Positions 8,708 to 17,701 of a stretch of 64,000 nucleotides of DNA are shown one piece after another. The stretch comes from 20CM-2-55-15 sp963738025 (GTDB lineage: Bacteria; Acidobacteriota; Terriglobia; 20CM-2-55-15). Every line of letters starts with the position of its first letter. Position 1 is the stretch's first letter. The translations under genes were made by a program, and so were the position numbers. Below the pieces are notes generated by a model. That model saw only the letters and a program-made list of their open reading frames with translations, ran no database searches and was not told the origin of the DNA. The stretch lies in assembly GCA_963738025.1 (NCBI GenBank), contig CAVTWA010000005.1:124001-188000 (forward strand), written 5' to 3'.

Positions 8708-9430
8708 ATGGAAACTGAAACCAATGTGGACGAACCGGAAGTTGAAGGCGAGGAACGTCGAGCCCTGCGCCTGCTGCTTGGTGGCCGAATGCTGCGCAAC
8801 CGTAAGCTACGCCGCTTAGCCCTGGCCTATCTGCTGCGCGAGGGAGATGAGGGCGAGGAAGATGACACCGAAGAGGACGAGGGCGGTGGCGAAGAACGCC
8901 GGGCCCTGCGCATGCTGCTCGGTGGCCGGATGATGCGCCGCCGCCGGATGCGTGGTCTAGGCCTGGCGCAGCTGCTGCGCGAAGGGGCGAAGGACGAGGG
9001 CGAGGAAGATGACGAAGAGGAAGAGGGTGGCAGCGAAGAGCGCCGAGCGCTGCGCATGCTGCTCGGCGGCCGGATGATCCGTCGCCGCAGGATGCGCGGC
9101 TTAGGCCTGGCGCAGCTGCTGCGCGACAGAGACGAAGGCGAGGGCGACGAGAGCGAAGAGGAAGACGAGGGCGGCGAAGGACGTCGAGCCTTGCGCATGC
9201 TGCTCGCCGGCCGCAGGCTGCGCGGCCGTCGAATGCGCCGCCTGGCCCTGATACACCTGCTGCGCGAGGGAGGCAGCGAGGGTGAGGGTGAGGGCGAGGA
9301 GATGGAAGAGGAAGAGAGCGGCGGCGAAGAGCGTCGAGCGCTGCGCATACTGCTCGGCGGTCGGATGATCCGTCGTCGTAAGCTGCGCCGTATGGTCCTG
9401 GCCCATCTGCTCCGCGAGCGCGCTGCCTGA
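8708..9430 (+). CDS. Tandem-repeat protein of alternating acidic and Arg-rich amphipathic segments
   Basis: This 240-residue protein consists of five repeats of 47-50 residues starting at about residues 15, 62, 110, 157 and 207. Each unit has an (E)ERRALRMLLGGRMIRRR core continuing ..RMRGLGLAQLLRE, then a linker almost entirely of Glu, Asp and Gly. The fifth unit lacks the linker. The ribosome site AAGGA lies directly before ATG 8708 and a strong hairpin follows at 9457. Each unit could form a helical hairpin with opposite charges on neighbouring segments, allowing self-assembly or binding to a polyanion. No signal peptide, cysteine or known domain is seen. The repeated Arg/Leu segment is shared with the tail of the upstream gene. 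Function unknown. Confidence 0.75.
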   Translation: METETNVDEPEVEGEERRALRLLLGGRMLRNRKLRRLALAYLLREGDEGEEDDTEEDEGGGEERRALRMLLGGRMMRRRRMRGLGLAQLLREGAKDEGEEDDEEEEGGSEERRALRMLLGGRMIRRRRMRGLGLAQLLRDRDEGEGDESEEEDEGGEGRRALRMLLAGRRLRGRRMRRLALIHLLREGGSEGEGEGEEMEEEESGGEERRALRILLGGRMIRRRKLRRMVLAHLLRERAA

Positions 9431-9456
9431 TTTTCTCCGTCGCGTTGGACGTGAAC

Positions 9457-9525
9457 GTCAAATGTCGGATGTCCCGTGTCGAATGTCGAATTCGACATCG
9501 GCATATCCGACATTTGACATTTTTG
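9457..9525. terminator. Strong hairpin with T-run downstream of the repeat-protein gene
   Basis: Fourteen-base perfect arms GTCAAATGTCGGAT (9457-9470) and ATCCGACATTTGAC (9505-9518) enclose a second palindrome, GTCGAATTCGAC. A short T-run follows at 9520-9524. The position 26 bases after the repeat-protein gene and before the phosphofructokinase gene fits an intrinsic terminator, although the nested palindromes also resemble an intergenic repeat. Confidence 0.6.
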
Positions 9526-9588
9526 GACCTTCGCCTACAAATGCGTTGGAATGGCTGCAAAATCGTGGAGTGATGTTATTTATATGCA

Positions 9589-10971
9589 ATGAAACGGATT
9601 GGGATCCTTACTGCAGGAGGCGACACTCCCGCTCTTAATGCCACGATTCACGGTGCTGTCGTTCGGGCCAATGAGCTGAAAATCGAACTCTACGGTTTTA
9701 TCAAGGGATTTAATTGTTTCTTCAATCCCCGCGTTCCGCATGTTCATCTGAACCCGCTATTTCAAGGCATTCCCGAGCTTGACCCGACGAAGGGTGGCAC
9801 CCTGATCGGCTCGTCCCGGGACTACGTCGATCCCGACAGGGGCGCTGAACTCGACCTCATCGCCGGACGCCTGCAGAGGCTGAACATCGACGGGCTGATC
9901 GCCATCGGCGGCGACGGCACGCTCAACGGCCTGCAACCCCTGGCGGAGCGGCTCCCGACAGTCCTTGCCCCGAAGACGATCGACAACGATCTCGGCCTGA
10001 ATTATCCCAGCGAGCCGGACGAATGGGTGCGGCGGCCCGACCCGGGATCGGCGCATCGGTTTCACTATGAACGCGCCGATTCGAACGTCATGTTCGACCT
10101 CAATCAGATCGTCAACTATGCGACCCCGGGTTACGCGACGGCCGTCATGGTTTCGGCACAAGGTATTCACCGGGTAAGAACCACAGCGGAAAGTCATCGG
10201 CGGATCGCAATTATCGAAGTCATGGGCCGGAATTCCGGTCACATCGCCCTTGGCACCGCATACGGCCAACCCGACATCATTCTGATTCCCGAACAACCGC
10301 TCAACATGGACCTGCTCGTCGAGCGGGTGAAGTATCTCTACGATCTACAGAAGAACGTCGTGATTGTCTGCGGCGAGGGAATCGTGGACGAGGAGGGACG
10401 TGAGCTCGGCGCCGTTTCGAAATCCACCGATCCGGCGGGGAACGTGGCATTGTCCGGCGCCGCAGAAGCCTTGCGCCAGAGAATCGTTCAGTCTTTAGGC
10501 GATCGCTATTTCCAGCTTTATCGTCGCGGTAATTCCGCTTCCGAAGCGATCTTTATCAGAAAGGTCGGCCACACTCAAAGAGGCGGCCGTCCGATCCTGT
10601 TCGACCGGTTCTATGCGGCGCTTCTGGGCTCAAAGGCGGTCGATTTGCTGGTTGAGGGCCGCAACAATGCCGTTTCCATTCTGCAGTACGACTCCGAAAA
10701 AGGTTTCCACGTTGAAGGCTACGACGCCAACCGCTTCCGCGACCGATGGGGCTTGATCCATGCGCGATTTCTCCATCCCGCGCTTTACGATTCGCGACTG
10801 ATGAAGCCCTCCAAAATGGGCATCGATTATATGCTTCCGATTTTTACCGGCGCAATTGGTGAAGACGATTCGGAACATATGCGGCAAACCCTCTTCAATC
10901 CGGGCAATCTTGCCCAGCCCTACCATTCCGTCAACACGGACGTTCACAAACGAATACGGTATTTGGATTAG
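9589..10971 (+). CDS. pfkA: 6-phosphofructokinase, PfkA family
   Basis: This 460-residue phosphofructokinase opens with MKRIGILTAGGDTPALNA and carries GGDGTLNG at about 107-114 and PKTIDND at 128-134, with the catalytic Asp in TIDND. In this family Gly in the fourth position of GGDG favours ATP, whereas PPi enzymes have Asp there. Lys in PKTIDND (Gly in classical ATP enzymes) is shared with PPi enzymes and with the so-called group III ATP enzymes, so ATP use with relaxed allosteric control is likely. It is longer than the 320-residue classical enzyme, with an insertion at about 140-175. It acts in cytoplasmic glycolysis. The gene appears to be transcribed alone. Confidence 0.88.
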   Translation: MKRIGILTAGGDTPALNATIHGAVVRANELKIELYGFIKGFNCFFNPRVPHVHLNPLFQGIPELDPTKGGTLIGSSRDYVDPDRGAELDLIAGRLQRLNIDGLIAIGGDGTLNGLQPLAERLPTVLAPKTIDNDLGLNYPSEPDEWVRRPDPGSAHRFHYERADSNVMFDLNQIVNYATPGYATAVMVSAQGIHRVRTTAESHRRIAIIEVMGRNSGHIALGTAYGQPDIILIPEQPLNMDLLVERVKYLYDLQKNVVIVCGEGIVDEEGRELGAVSKSTDPAGNVALSGAAEALRQRIVQSLGDRYFQLYRRGNSASEAIFIRKVGHTQRGGRPILFDRFYAALLGSKAVDLLVEGRNNAVSILQYDSEKGFHVEGYDANRFRDRWGLIHARFLHPALYDSRLMKPSKMGIDYMLPIFTGAIGEDDSEHMRQTLFNPGNLAQPYHSVNTDVHKRIRYLD

Positions 10972-11029
10972 ATCGCGGCTTCGCCTATACTCCGCATAAA
11001 CCACACGGCACCAACAGAAGGAGGCCATC

Positions 11030-12115
11030 GTGAGAAACGCTTTGTGTCTGATCGCTTTTGCGGTCGCGTTCGGTGGAGTGTCTGCCGCGCAAACGCTGAA
11101 GACCAAACCCGATATGAAGGCGCCTGCGCCCCGTCTTCCGAACGGTAAACCCGATTTCAGCGGAGTCTGGGCACGGCCCAACGCGCAGGATTTGACGCGG
11201 ACCGTTACGAATGCGAACGGCACGAGCGTGAAAGGCGAGCCGAATCCGCTTCCTTTCACCAAATGGGGCCAGGCGCAATGGGATAATTACGATCCGGTTA
11301 AGAATGGGGACTACGCCGGGAGCTGCATGCCGTTTGGATGGATCCGGTCTTTTACGCCGCATCCGATGCAGATCATCCACAACAGCGAATACGTTTCATT
11401 CAACTTCGAGCAGAGCACGATGTTTCAGATGGTGAATACCGAAGGGATGCCGCATCGCAAGGATTGGCCACCAACCTGGTTCGGCGATTCGCGCGGACAT
11501 TGGGAAGGAGACACCCTCGTTATCGAAGCTCTCAACTTCAACGGCTGGGTGAAACTCGGCACGATCGGTCATCCGATGAGCAAGGACGCCAAGTTGACGA
11601 TGTCATTCCAGCGTCCCGACATGGGGCATATTCTCTTCAAATGGGTTCTTGATGATCCCAAAACTTACACGCGTCCCATCAGTAACGAGCGTGTCTTTGT
11701 GCTCACGCCGGACGTCGAACTGATGGAGTACTCGTGTATGGAAGGGAACCTTCAGTCGCTGATCGATGGCGTGATCACCCCATGGGTCGGACCAAAGGAT
11801 CAGGACATCAACGTCCTATATGGCGACGCGCACGATTGGCCTGCTTACGACCTCACGAAACAGCAGAAATTGACCGGAGTCATCAAAGAAGTCGTCTATC
11901 GCGGCAAGCCACCCGTGATCAAAATGGAAGTCGACAAGAAGTTGCTGACGGTCGTCATGGCGCCGCCTCCCCGAATGGAGTTTCGAAATCTCTCCGATGA
12001 GATCCTGAAAGCAGGTGTTACTGCCAGCGTCGTTGCATATCCGAGCAAGCAGACCAAAGACGAGGTGCGCGCGGAGACCATCACGATCGGCAGGAATAGT
12101 TACGAACTGAGATAA
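11030..12115 (+). CDS. Secreted protein of the acidobacterial PNGKPDFSGVW family
   Basis: This 361-residue protein starts at GTG 11030 behind AGAAGGAGG. A signal peptide (MRNALCLIAFAVAFGGVSAA) precedes the motif LPNGKPDFSGVWARP and, later, GDSRGHWEGDTLVIEALNF. I recognise these as hallmarks of a large family of secreted proteins common in Acidobacteria with no known activity. The C-terminal 80 residues (LTGVIKEVVYRGKPPVIKME onward) resemble the DUF6152-type small beta domain, so this may be a two-domain fusion. It lies 58 bases after pfkA, but functional linkage is not evident. Confidence 0.8.
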   Translation: MRNALCLIAFAVAFGGVSAAQTLKTKPDMKAPAPRLPNGKPDFSGVWARPNAQDLTRTVTNANGTSVKGEPNPLPFTKWGQAQWDNYDPVKNGDYAGSCMPFGWIRSFTPHPMQIIHNSEYVSFNFEQSTMFQMVNTEGMPHRKDWPPTWFGDSRGHWEGDTLVIEALNFNGWVKLGTIGHPMSKDAKLTMSFQRPDMGHILFKWVLDDPKTYTRPISNERVFVLTPDVELMEYSCMEGNLQSLIDGVITPWVGPKDQDINVLYGDAHDWPAYDLTKQQKLTGVIKEVVYRGKPPVIKMEVDKKLLTVVMAPPPRMEFRNLSDEILKAGVTASVVAYPSKQTKDEVRAETITIGRNSYELR

Positions 12116-12204
12116 GAAGAAACCACAAAAGGCTTAGCGCGGCTACGCCGCAACCAAACAGCGGAAGACGTGTGCGTGGTGCGCCCAAATGTTTTGAAGT
12201 GAGT

Positions 12205-12412
12205 CCAATCCCCGCCTAAGTTAGGCGGGGTGCCGCGCAGCGGCGGGGCGGCCTGTTCAACGTCCGCGCGAAGCGCGCTCCTTATAAACATTCGCGTAGC
12301 GCACCGATTAGAAAAAGGAGCGCTTCGCGGAAATCCATACGGAGCGCGCTGCGCGCGAACTTTGAACAGACCGCCCCGCCTTCGCTGCGCGAAGGATCCC
12401 CGAGGGGACTTC
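12205..12412. repeat. Palindromic intergenic element, family 2 copy C
   Basis: The plan is as in copy B: CCCGCCTAAGTTAGGCGGG at the left, then GGCGGCCTGTTCAA. Direct and inverted GC-rich blocks (GCGCGAAGCGCGCTCCTTA, GGAGCGCTTCGCGG, GAGCGCGCTGCGCGCGAAC) come next, and TTGAACAGACCGCCCCGCC closes it. It fills most of the gap between the secreted protein gene and hrpB. Confidence 0.75.
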
Positions 12413-12509
12413 CCCGATTTCTAGTCCTGACGAAAAATCAACTCGGGGCAGGGTTTGTCGTTTTCTTCCAAAAAGCTGGTTAAAAAAACTAAAACTTATA
12501 GCCTTGTTC

Positions 12510-12559
12510 CACAAAAAGCACAAAAGCGCAAAACTTCTGTGCGTTTTGTGCCTTTTGTG
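12510..12559. repeat. Inverted repeat upstream of hrpB
   Basis: Arms CACAAAAAGCACAAAAGCGC (12510-12529) and GCGTTTTGTGCCTTTTGTG (12541-12559) pair with one or two mismatches around an 11-base loop. It lies just before the hrpB start and could be a terminator for upstream transcription or a repeat. Nothing else is seen in the 12413-12572 gap. Confidence 0.5.
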
Positions 12560-12572
12560 ATTTCTTCTTTAT

Positions 12573-15095
12573 TTGCTGCCGATCTACGACATTGAGACGG
12601 ACCTCGTCGCCAGACTGAAGGCTGTCAAGCGTCTCGTCCTGCAGGCCCCGACCGGGTCAGGCAAATCTACCCAAGTCCCACAGATGCTTTTAAAGCACGG
12701 CCTGCTGGCCGACAGCAGGGTCGTTATTCTCCAGCCGCGCCGCATCGCCGCTCGTCTGCTTGCATCACGCGTTGCGGCTGAAATGGGTGTGTCGGTTGGA
12801 CGCGAGGTCGGCTACCAGATCCGGTTCGAGAATGCGACGTCCGCCGCGACACGGATCAAGTTCGAAACGGAAGGGATTCTGCTGCGCCAGATGCTCGACG
12901 ATCCGGATCTTCGCGGCATTCAGGCGCTCATCTTCGACGAATTTCACGAACGGCACCTGTATGGCGACATTACCCTCGCCAGGGCACTCGAGATCCAGGA
13001 AACAAAGCGTCCGGACCTGCTTGTTGTCGTCATGTCGGCAACTCTCGATGCGGGGATGCTGGAAAAATATCTTCAGCCCTGCAGCATTCTGTCTTCGCAG
13101 GGACGAACCTTTCCCGTGGAAGTGGAGTATCTGCCCCGGCGTCTGGGCAGCAATGCGCCTCCGGTATGGGAACTGTCAGCCGATGCATTTGCGAAATACG
13201 CGCCGGCCACCGGAGGCGACGTCCTCATCTTTATGCCCGGTGGCTATGAAATCCATCGAACAATCGATGCGATCCGCGGCAAGTCGCAAGCGAAAGGTTA
13301 TCTTCTGCTGCCGCTTCACGGGGAATTGACGCCGCGCGATCAGGACGCGGCGGTTGCCGGATACGACCAGCCGAAAGTGGTCGTCGCCACCAACGTTGCC
13401 GAGACGTCGATCACCATCGACGGTATTCGTCTGGTGATCGATGGCGGACTGGCGAGAATTCCTCGCTACGATCCTAATCGCGGCATCAACACCCTGCTCG
13501 TCGAGAAAATCAGTCGCGCCAGTTCCGATCAGCGTGCCGGCCGCGCCGGCCGAACCGCGCCCGGACGGTGCGTTCGATTATGGTCGGAAGCTGAACATGC
13601 CGAGCGACCAAAACAGGAATTGCCGGAGGTGAAACGGCTCGATCTTTCGGAAGTGGTTCTCACGTTGAAGGCTGCCGGCGTTGAAGACCTCCGCAAATTT
13701 CGCTGGCTTGAAGCGCCGTCTGATCCCGCACTGCAACACGCTGAAGAATTGCTCGGCGATCTCGGCGCGCTGGCAGGAACGAAAATCAGCGCGCTTGGAC
13801 GGCGCATGCTGGCCTTTCCTGTACATCCGCGCTATGCACGTATGTTAATTGCGGCTCAGGAGTATGGCTGTGTTTATCAAGCGTGCCTGGTTGCCGCATT
13901 GACCCAAGGCCGCGACCTGCTCCTTAGAAATCCAGTGAAAGAAGTTTCGCTTGCCCGCGAGGAACTGATCGGCGAGAAGCCCTCATCGGATTTCTGGCTT
14001 TTGATGAATGCCTTCTCGTTTGCTTCCCAGAATCAATTTCGTCTCGATGCGCTCCGGCGGCTTGGCATTCATGGCATTACGGCGAGACAGGTCGGGCCTC
14101 TGCTCGATCAATTTTTGCGCATTGCATCCGACGAGGGGCTTGACGTCGTGCAGCGCAGGTTAGATGAAGAGGCACTCCAGAAGTGCATCCTGATCGGCTT
14201 CAGCGACCGTGTAGCGCGCCGGTTGGATGAAGGCACCCTGCGTTGTGAATTGGTGCACGGCCGCCGCGGCATGCTTGCGCGGGAAAGCGTCGTGCGCTCG
14301 AGCCCATTGCTGGTGGCAGCCGAAGTTCAAGAACTCGGCGGCCGCCAAGGCGACGTCAACACGGTGCTTTCACTGGTCACGGCGATCGAACTGGAATGGC
14401 TGCGCGAAGTCTTTCCCGCCGATATGAGAACCGGCGAGCGCGTTGCCTTAGATTCGACGACCCGGAGAGTTCTGGCGGACGAGGTGATATTTTTTCGCGA
14501 TCTTGCCGTGAGTTCCAGACGGATTGAGCCTCCTCCAGCGGACGCCGCCGCCCGCATTCTTGCCGATGAAGTGATCGCCGGGCGGCTGCAATTGCCGAAC
14601 TGGGATCACGCAGTGGAGCAATGGATCCTCCGGTTGAACCTTCTGGCCCGCTGGTGTCCAGATCTGCAGTTGCCTCCGATCGAGGACGAAGACCGCAGGC
14701 ATATCATCGAACAAGTTTGTCTTGGCGCCGTCAGTTACAAGGACCTGAAGGATCGGGAAATCAAACCGGCTGTCATGTCATGGCTCTCGGGAAACCAGCG
14801 CGACCTCCTGAACAAGTACGCGCCGGAACGCGTCTCATTGGCGAACGGCCGCACACCCAAGGTCATTTACGAGCGGGAGGCACCTCCCTATATTTCGCTG
14901 AGAATACAAGAATTATTCGGAGTTGCTCAGACGCCGGCCATCGCGATGGGCCGAGTATCTCTCAGCGTTCACATCCTTGCGCCAAGTATGCGGCCGGTTC
15001 AGGTGACGTCCGATCTGGCAAACTTCTGGCGCGAGCACTATCCGCGAATCAAGTCCGAGTTGCAACGCAAGTATCCGAAGCATGAATGGCGTTAG
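12573..15095 (+). CDS. hrpB: ATP-dependent RNA helicase HrpB
   Basis: This 840-residue protein matches HrpB, a DEAH-type helicase, in length and order of motifs. Walker A is APTGSGKST (residues 25-33), motif II is DEFH (122-125, in FDEFHERHLY), motif III is SAT (in VVMSATLD), and motifs V and VI are ATNVAETSITIDG and QRAGRAGRTAPG. The helicase-associated domain and the HrpB-specific C-terminal domain (ending ..WREHYPRIKSELQRKYPKH) follow. The start is taken as TTG 12573 because no upstream ATG is in frame and the family N-terminus begins here (LPIYDIETDLVARL). It probably acts on RNA in the cytoplasm; its precise role in bacteria is poorly defined. Confidence 0.93.
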   Translation: MLPIYDIETDLVARLKAVKRLVLQAPTGSGKSTQVPQMLLKHGLLADSRVVILQPRRIAARLLASRVAAEMGVSVGREVGYQIRFENATSAATRIKFETEGILLRQMLDDPDLRGIQALIFDEFHERHLYGDITLARALEIQETKRPDLLVVVMSATLDAGMLEKYLQPCSILSSQGRTFPVEVEYLPRRLGSNAPPVWELSADAFAKYAPATGGDVLIFMPGGYEIHRTIDAIRGKSQAKGYLLLPLHGELTPRDQDAAVAGYDQPKVVVATNVAETSITIDGIRLVIDGGLARIPRYDPNRGINTLLVEKISRASSDQRAGRAGRTAPGRCVRLWSEAEHAERPKQELPEVKRLDLSEVVLTLKAAGVEDLRKFRWLEAPSDPALQHAEELLGDLGALAGTKISALGRRMLAFPVHPRYARMLIAAQEYGCVYQACLVAALTQGRDLLLRNPVKEVSLAREELIGEKPSSDFWLLMNAFSFASQNQFRLDALRRLGIHGITARQVGPLLDQFLRIASDEGLDVVQRRLDEEALQKCILIGFSDRVARRLDEGTLRCELVHGRRGMLARESVVRSSPLLVAAEVQELGGRQGDVNTVLSLVTAIELEWLREVFPADMRTGERVALDSTTRRVLADEVIFFRDLAVSSRRIEPPPADAAARILADEVIAGRLQLPNWDHAVEQWILRLNLLARWCPDLQLPPIEDEDRRHIIEQVCLGAVSYKDLKDREIKPAVMSWLSGNQRDLLNKYAPERVSLANGRTPKVIYEREAPPYISLRIQELFGVAQTPAIAMGRVSLSVHILAPSMRPVQVTSDLANFWREHYPRIKSELQRKYPKHEWR

Positions 15096-15128
15096 ACACC
15101 TGAGGTCCGTGCTTGGGCTCTAACGCAG

Positions 15129-15237
15129 TCTCCGTGGGGGGAATGCAATCTCCGGTGGGGGGAATGCAATCTCCGTGGGGGGAATGCAATCTCTGCGCGG
15201 AGAATGCAATCTCTGGCGAGGGAAGACAATCTCCGCT
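15129..15237. repeat. Short tandem repeat, 20-21 base unit, about five copies
   Basis: Units of the form TCTCCGTGGGGGGAATGCAA repeat directly. The first three are nearly identical and the last two are degenerate (TCTCTGCGCGGAGAATGCAA, TCTCTGGCGAGGGAAGACAA). There are no spacers, so it is not CRISPR. It lies between the convergent hrpB and deformylase genes. Confidence 0.8.
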
Positions 15238-15295
15238 GTACTACTTCATGCAAAAAATACCGCTGATACAGCCTGTTCGAATCCACCGCGTGCCT

Positions 15296-15877
15296 TTAAG
15301 TCTCATTCGGTGAAACCAGCAGTTGGGGAATGACATAGTCCACCTGCCTGGCGAAGGCCGCTCGATCCGCTTCATATATTTCGCGGCTGATAATGGAGTT
15401 ACGGTCCAGGGCTCTGTCGATCGCGAGGATGCCGTCCAGGTGATCGATCTCATGCTGCAGGAGTTCCGAAGTGGGCTGGTCGACTTCAAGCCATTCGCAT
15501 GTCTGACCGTCCTCGTCCGTATACCGCAGGGAGATTGATCGGTGGCGCCTGAGCCGAACCATGAGCCAGGGAAAGCTCATGCAGTCGTCCCACATCGTGA
15601 AAGTCTCCGGGCTTTTCCATGTAATCACCGGATTTACGATGACGAATGCACGATCCAGATGAAGAGCAATAAACCGAAGTGGAACAGCGATTTGCGGGGC
15701 GGAAATTGCTCGTCCGAAGCCATGGTTTACGCGGAATTCTTCCAGAGCGGCTTGGAGACGAAGCTTACCTGCGACGTACTCCCGCAGACCTAAATGGCTT
15801 ACTGGTGCCGACACGCCGCGGAGCCGCGCATCGCCGAGAAGCAGAACGGTCGATTCAGAGATGGGGTCAGTGGCCAA
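15296..15877 (-). CDS. def: Peptide deformylase
   Basis: This 193-residue protein has the three deformylase motifs in slightly divergent form: GFGRAISAPQIAV (canonical GxGxAAxQ), DDCMSFPWL (canonical EGCLS, metal-ligand Cys) and QHEIDHLDG (HExxH with two metal-ligand His and the catalytic Glu). It would remove the N-formyl group from new proteins. The EGCLS replacement suggests a paralogue of the type III or secondary kind and not the essential housekeeping copy. The start is TTG at 15877, with no clear ribosome site; it overlaps the tail of a degraded gene on the same strand, which suggests the N-terminus was created or trimmed by that rearrangement. Confidence 0.85.
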   Translation of the reverse strand: MATDPISESTVLLLGDARLRGVSAPVSHLGLREYVAGKLRLQAALEEFRVNHGFGRAISAPQIAVPLRFIALHLDRAFVIVNPVITWKSPETFTMWDDCMSFPWLMVRLRRHRSISLRYTDEDGQTCEWLEVDQPTSELLQHEIDHLDGILAIDRALDRNSIISREIYEADRAAFARQVDYVIPQLLVSPNET

Positions 15878-16395
15878 AGGGAATCGGCGGCTTGCAGGTC
15901 GGCTGCTCCCGGGTAATAGATCGGCACATATGCCTGACCCAATTTGTCGAGCGTTGGATGGTTCTCCCGCATGAGGCCGCCGGCCGAATCCAGCGTTTGA
16001 GGGTGTCCGGAGGACCCGTCCGATACGAAGAAAAAGCCGTTCGAGTGCGCCGGTTGTGGGGAGGCACTGACGTAGTATTGTCCGGGAGGAAGCCAGAACA
16101 GGCGGTATTCCCCGCGATCGTCGGTTTGATCGGTCTTCACCGGGATCAGGGCACGAGTTCCCTCAGCGTATGAGTATTTAAATGCCTGAACCGTGACACT
16201 CGCCAGCGGCTCGCCAGAAATGTCATACACACGTCCAGATATCGCGCCTGTCGGGACCATATTCAGGACGACATTTTTAACCGCCTGCCCAGCCTGCAGC
16301 GCCAGTGCCGCTGGAGATCCATTCGAGCCCCGCCGGCCGTATGCCCCGTCAAGGTATCCGCTTCTCGAAACAGTCAGGTTATACGAAATTCTGGC
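15799..16395 (-). pseudogene. Fragment of a carboxypeptidase-regulatory-like secreted protein
   Basis: Open reading from 16395 downwards shows two typical regulatory-domain segments: YNLTVSRSGYLDGAYGRRG, then NMVPTGAISGRVYDISGEP and GEYRLFWLPPGQYYVSAS, followed by AYVPIYYPGAADLQAADS. This is a common acidobacterial secreted protein type. The frame is blocked upstream by a stop at 16396-16398 and family similarity ends at about 15850, where it runs into the deformylase gene. Both ends are missing, so it is a remnant. Confidence 0.7.
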
Positions 16396-16516
16396 TCAAT
16401 TCGTCGATATTGTGAAGCCCACCCCGACGATGATGAAGCTGTGCAGAAAAAATTTGCGGAACTGTCGATTTCGCGGTTTCCTGTTCGACTACGGTCTATA
16501 AAGGGGGGATGCATTT

Positions 16517-17701
16517 ATGACACAACCTGTTGTCCCGGCGGAGTCGAACAGCTGGATCATCGGAACTCGGAAAGGGGCGTGGGCGCTTCGCGAAGGTGGA
16601 CTCGATGAGCCCTGGTTCTTTGGCGCTCAGGTTCACCACGTGATTCAGGACCCGCGCGGCACAAACACGATATTGGCGGCAGTGCGTACTGGGCACCTCG
16701 GCCCGACGGTTTATCGCTCCACGGATAATGGGCGTAACTGGAAAGAGTCGGAACGTCCCCCGCGATTTCGTCCAAAGGAAGAGTATGAAAACTCTTCACT
16801 CGCCGCAGACGATGGACGCCGCCAGGGGCTCACACTGGATCACGTGTTTTTCCTGGCTCCGGCTCACAAAAGCCAACCCGGGGTCTGGTTCGCGGGCTCG
16901 AGTCCGATCGGCCTGTTCAAGACTGAGGACGACGGCGTCACCTGGCAGGGTGTCACCGGTTTCAACGATAATCCCGCCCTTTCCAAGTGGTGCTACAACT
17001 TCGCGCCCGGCACCCCGGACGGTCCGAAGTGCCATTCCGTCCAGGTCGATCCATTCAATGCAGAGCGCGTCCTCGTCGGGCTATCCGGGGGCGGCCTGTT
17101 TGTTTCGGACGATTCCGGAGAATCGTGGCGGCCCATCAACTCCGGTGTTGCCATGGATTTTGCGCCGCCAAAAGAAGATGGTACGGAGTACGAATTCGGC
17201 CATGATCCACATGACGCCGTGATTCATCCCGCCAACCCGAGACGGTGGTATCACCAGAACCATTGCGGTATCTATCGGCTGGATTGGCAGGATGGGGCGA
17301 CACAGCAGCGCTGGAAACGCATCGGTGACAACATGCCGAAAGATACGGGTGACATCGGCTTTCCAATGACATGCCATCCGAAGGACGACAAAACCATCTG
17401 GGTCGTGCCGATGGACGGGGGAACCGTCTGGCCGCGGACCAGCGTCAACGGGAAGCCGGCCGTCTTTCGCAGTCGCGACGCCGGTGAATCGTGGCAGCGG
17501 CTCGATCGCGGATTGCCGCCGCGTGGCTGGCACACGGTGCTCCGCCAGGCTATGGCACACAACGGAGGAACACCGCTGCAGCTGGTGTTCGGCACAACGT
17601 CCGGCGAAGTCTGGGGAAGTTCCGACGAGGGCGATTCGTGGAACGCTGTGGTCACCGGTCTGCCGAAGATCATGTCGATGACCGCAGCGCGTCTGGACTG
17701 A
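16517..17701 (+). CDS. BNR/VPS10-type beta-propeller protein (sialidase-like fold)
   Basis: This 394-residue protein has repeated Asp-box (BNR) motifs: STDNGRNWKES, TEDDGVTWQGV, SDDSGESWRP, SRDAGESWQRL and SSDEGDSWNAV, consistent with a six- or seven-bladed propeller. There is no signal peptide, so it is probably cytoplasmic, unlike true secreted sialidases. It is annotated in many genomes as exo-alpha-sialidase, but the catalytic Arg triad cannot be confirmed here. Its TGA shares one base with the ATG of a MoaD/ThiS-like gene. The start at ATG 16517 follows AAAGGGGGGA. Confidence 0.85.
   Translation: MTQPVVPAESNSWIIGTRKGAWALREGGLDEPWFFGAQVHHVIQDPRGTNTILAAVRTGHLGPTVYRSTDNGRNWKESERPPRFRPKEEYENSSLAADDGRRQGLTLDHVFFLAPAHKSQPGVWFAGSSPIGLFKTEDDGVTWQGVTGFNDNPALSKWCYNFAPGTPDGPKCHSVQVDPFNAERVLVGLSGGGLFVSDDSGESWRPINSGVAMDFAPPKEDGTEYEFGHDPHDAVIHPANPRRWYHQNHCGIYRLDWQDGATQQRWKRIGDNMPKDTGDIGFPMTCHPKDDKTIWVVPMDGGTVWPRTSVNGKPAVFRSRDAGESWQRLDRGLPPRGWHTVLRQAMAHNGGTPLQLVFGTTSGEVWGSSDEGDSWNAVVTGLPKIMSMTAARLD

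Noticed and set aside
8685..9560. Long minus-strand open frame (291 residues) and others opposite the repeat gene
   Set aside because: Composition is a mirror of the GC-rich repeats; there is no ribosome site, and the plus-strand gene has a better start and clear units.
15129..15237. Possible CRISPR array
   Set aside because: The units are contiguous with no unique spacers and no cas gene is present.
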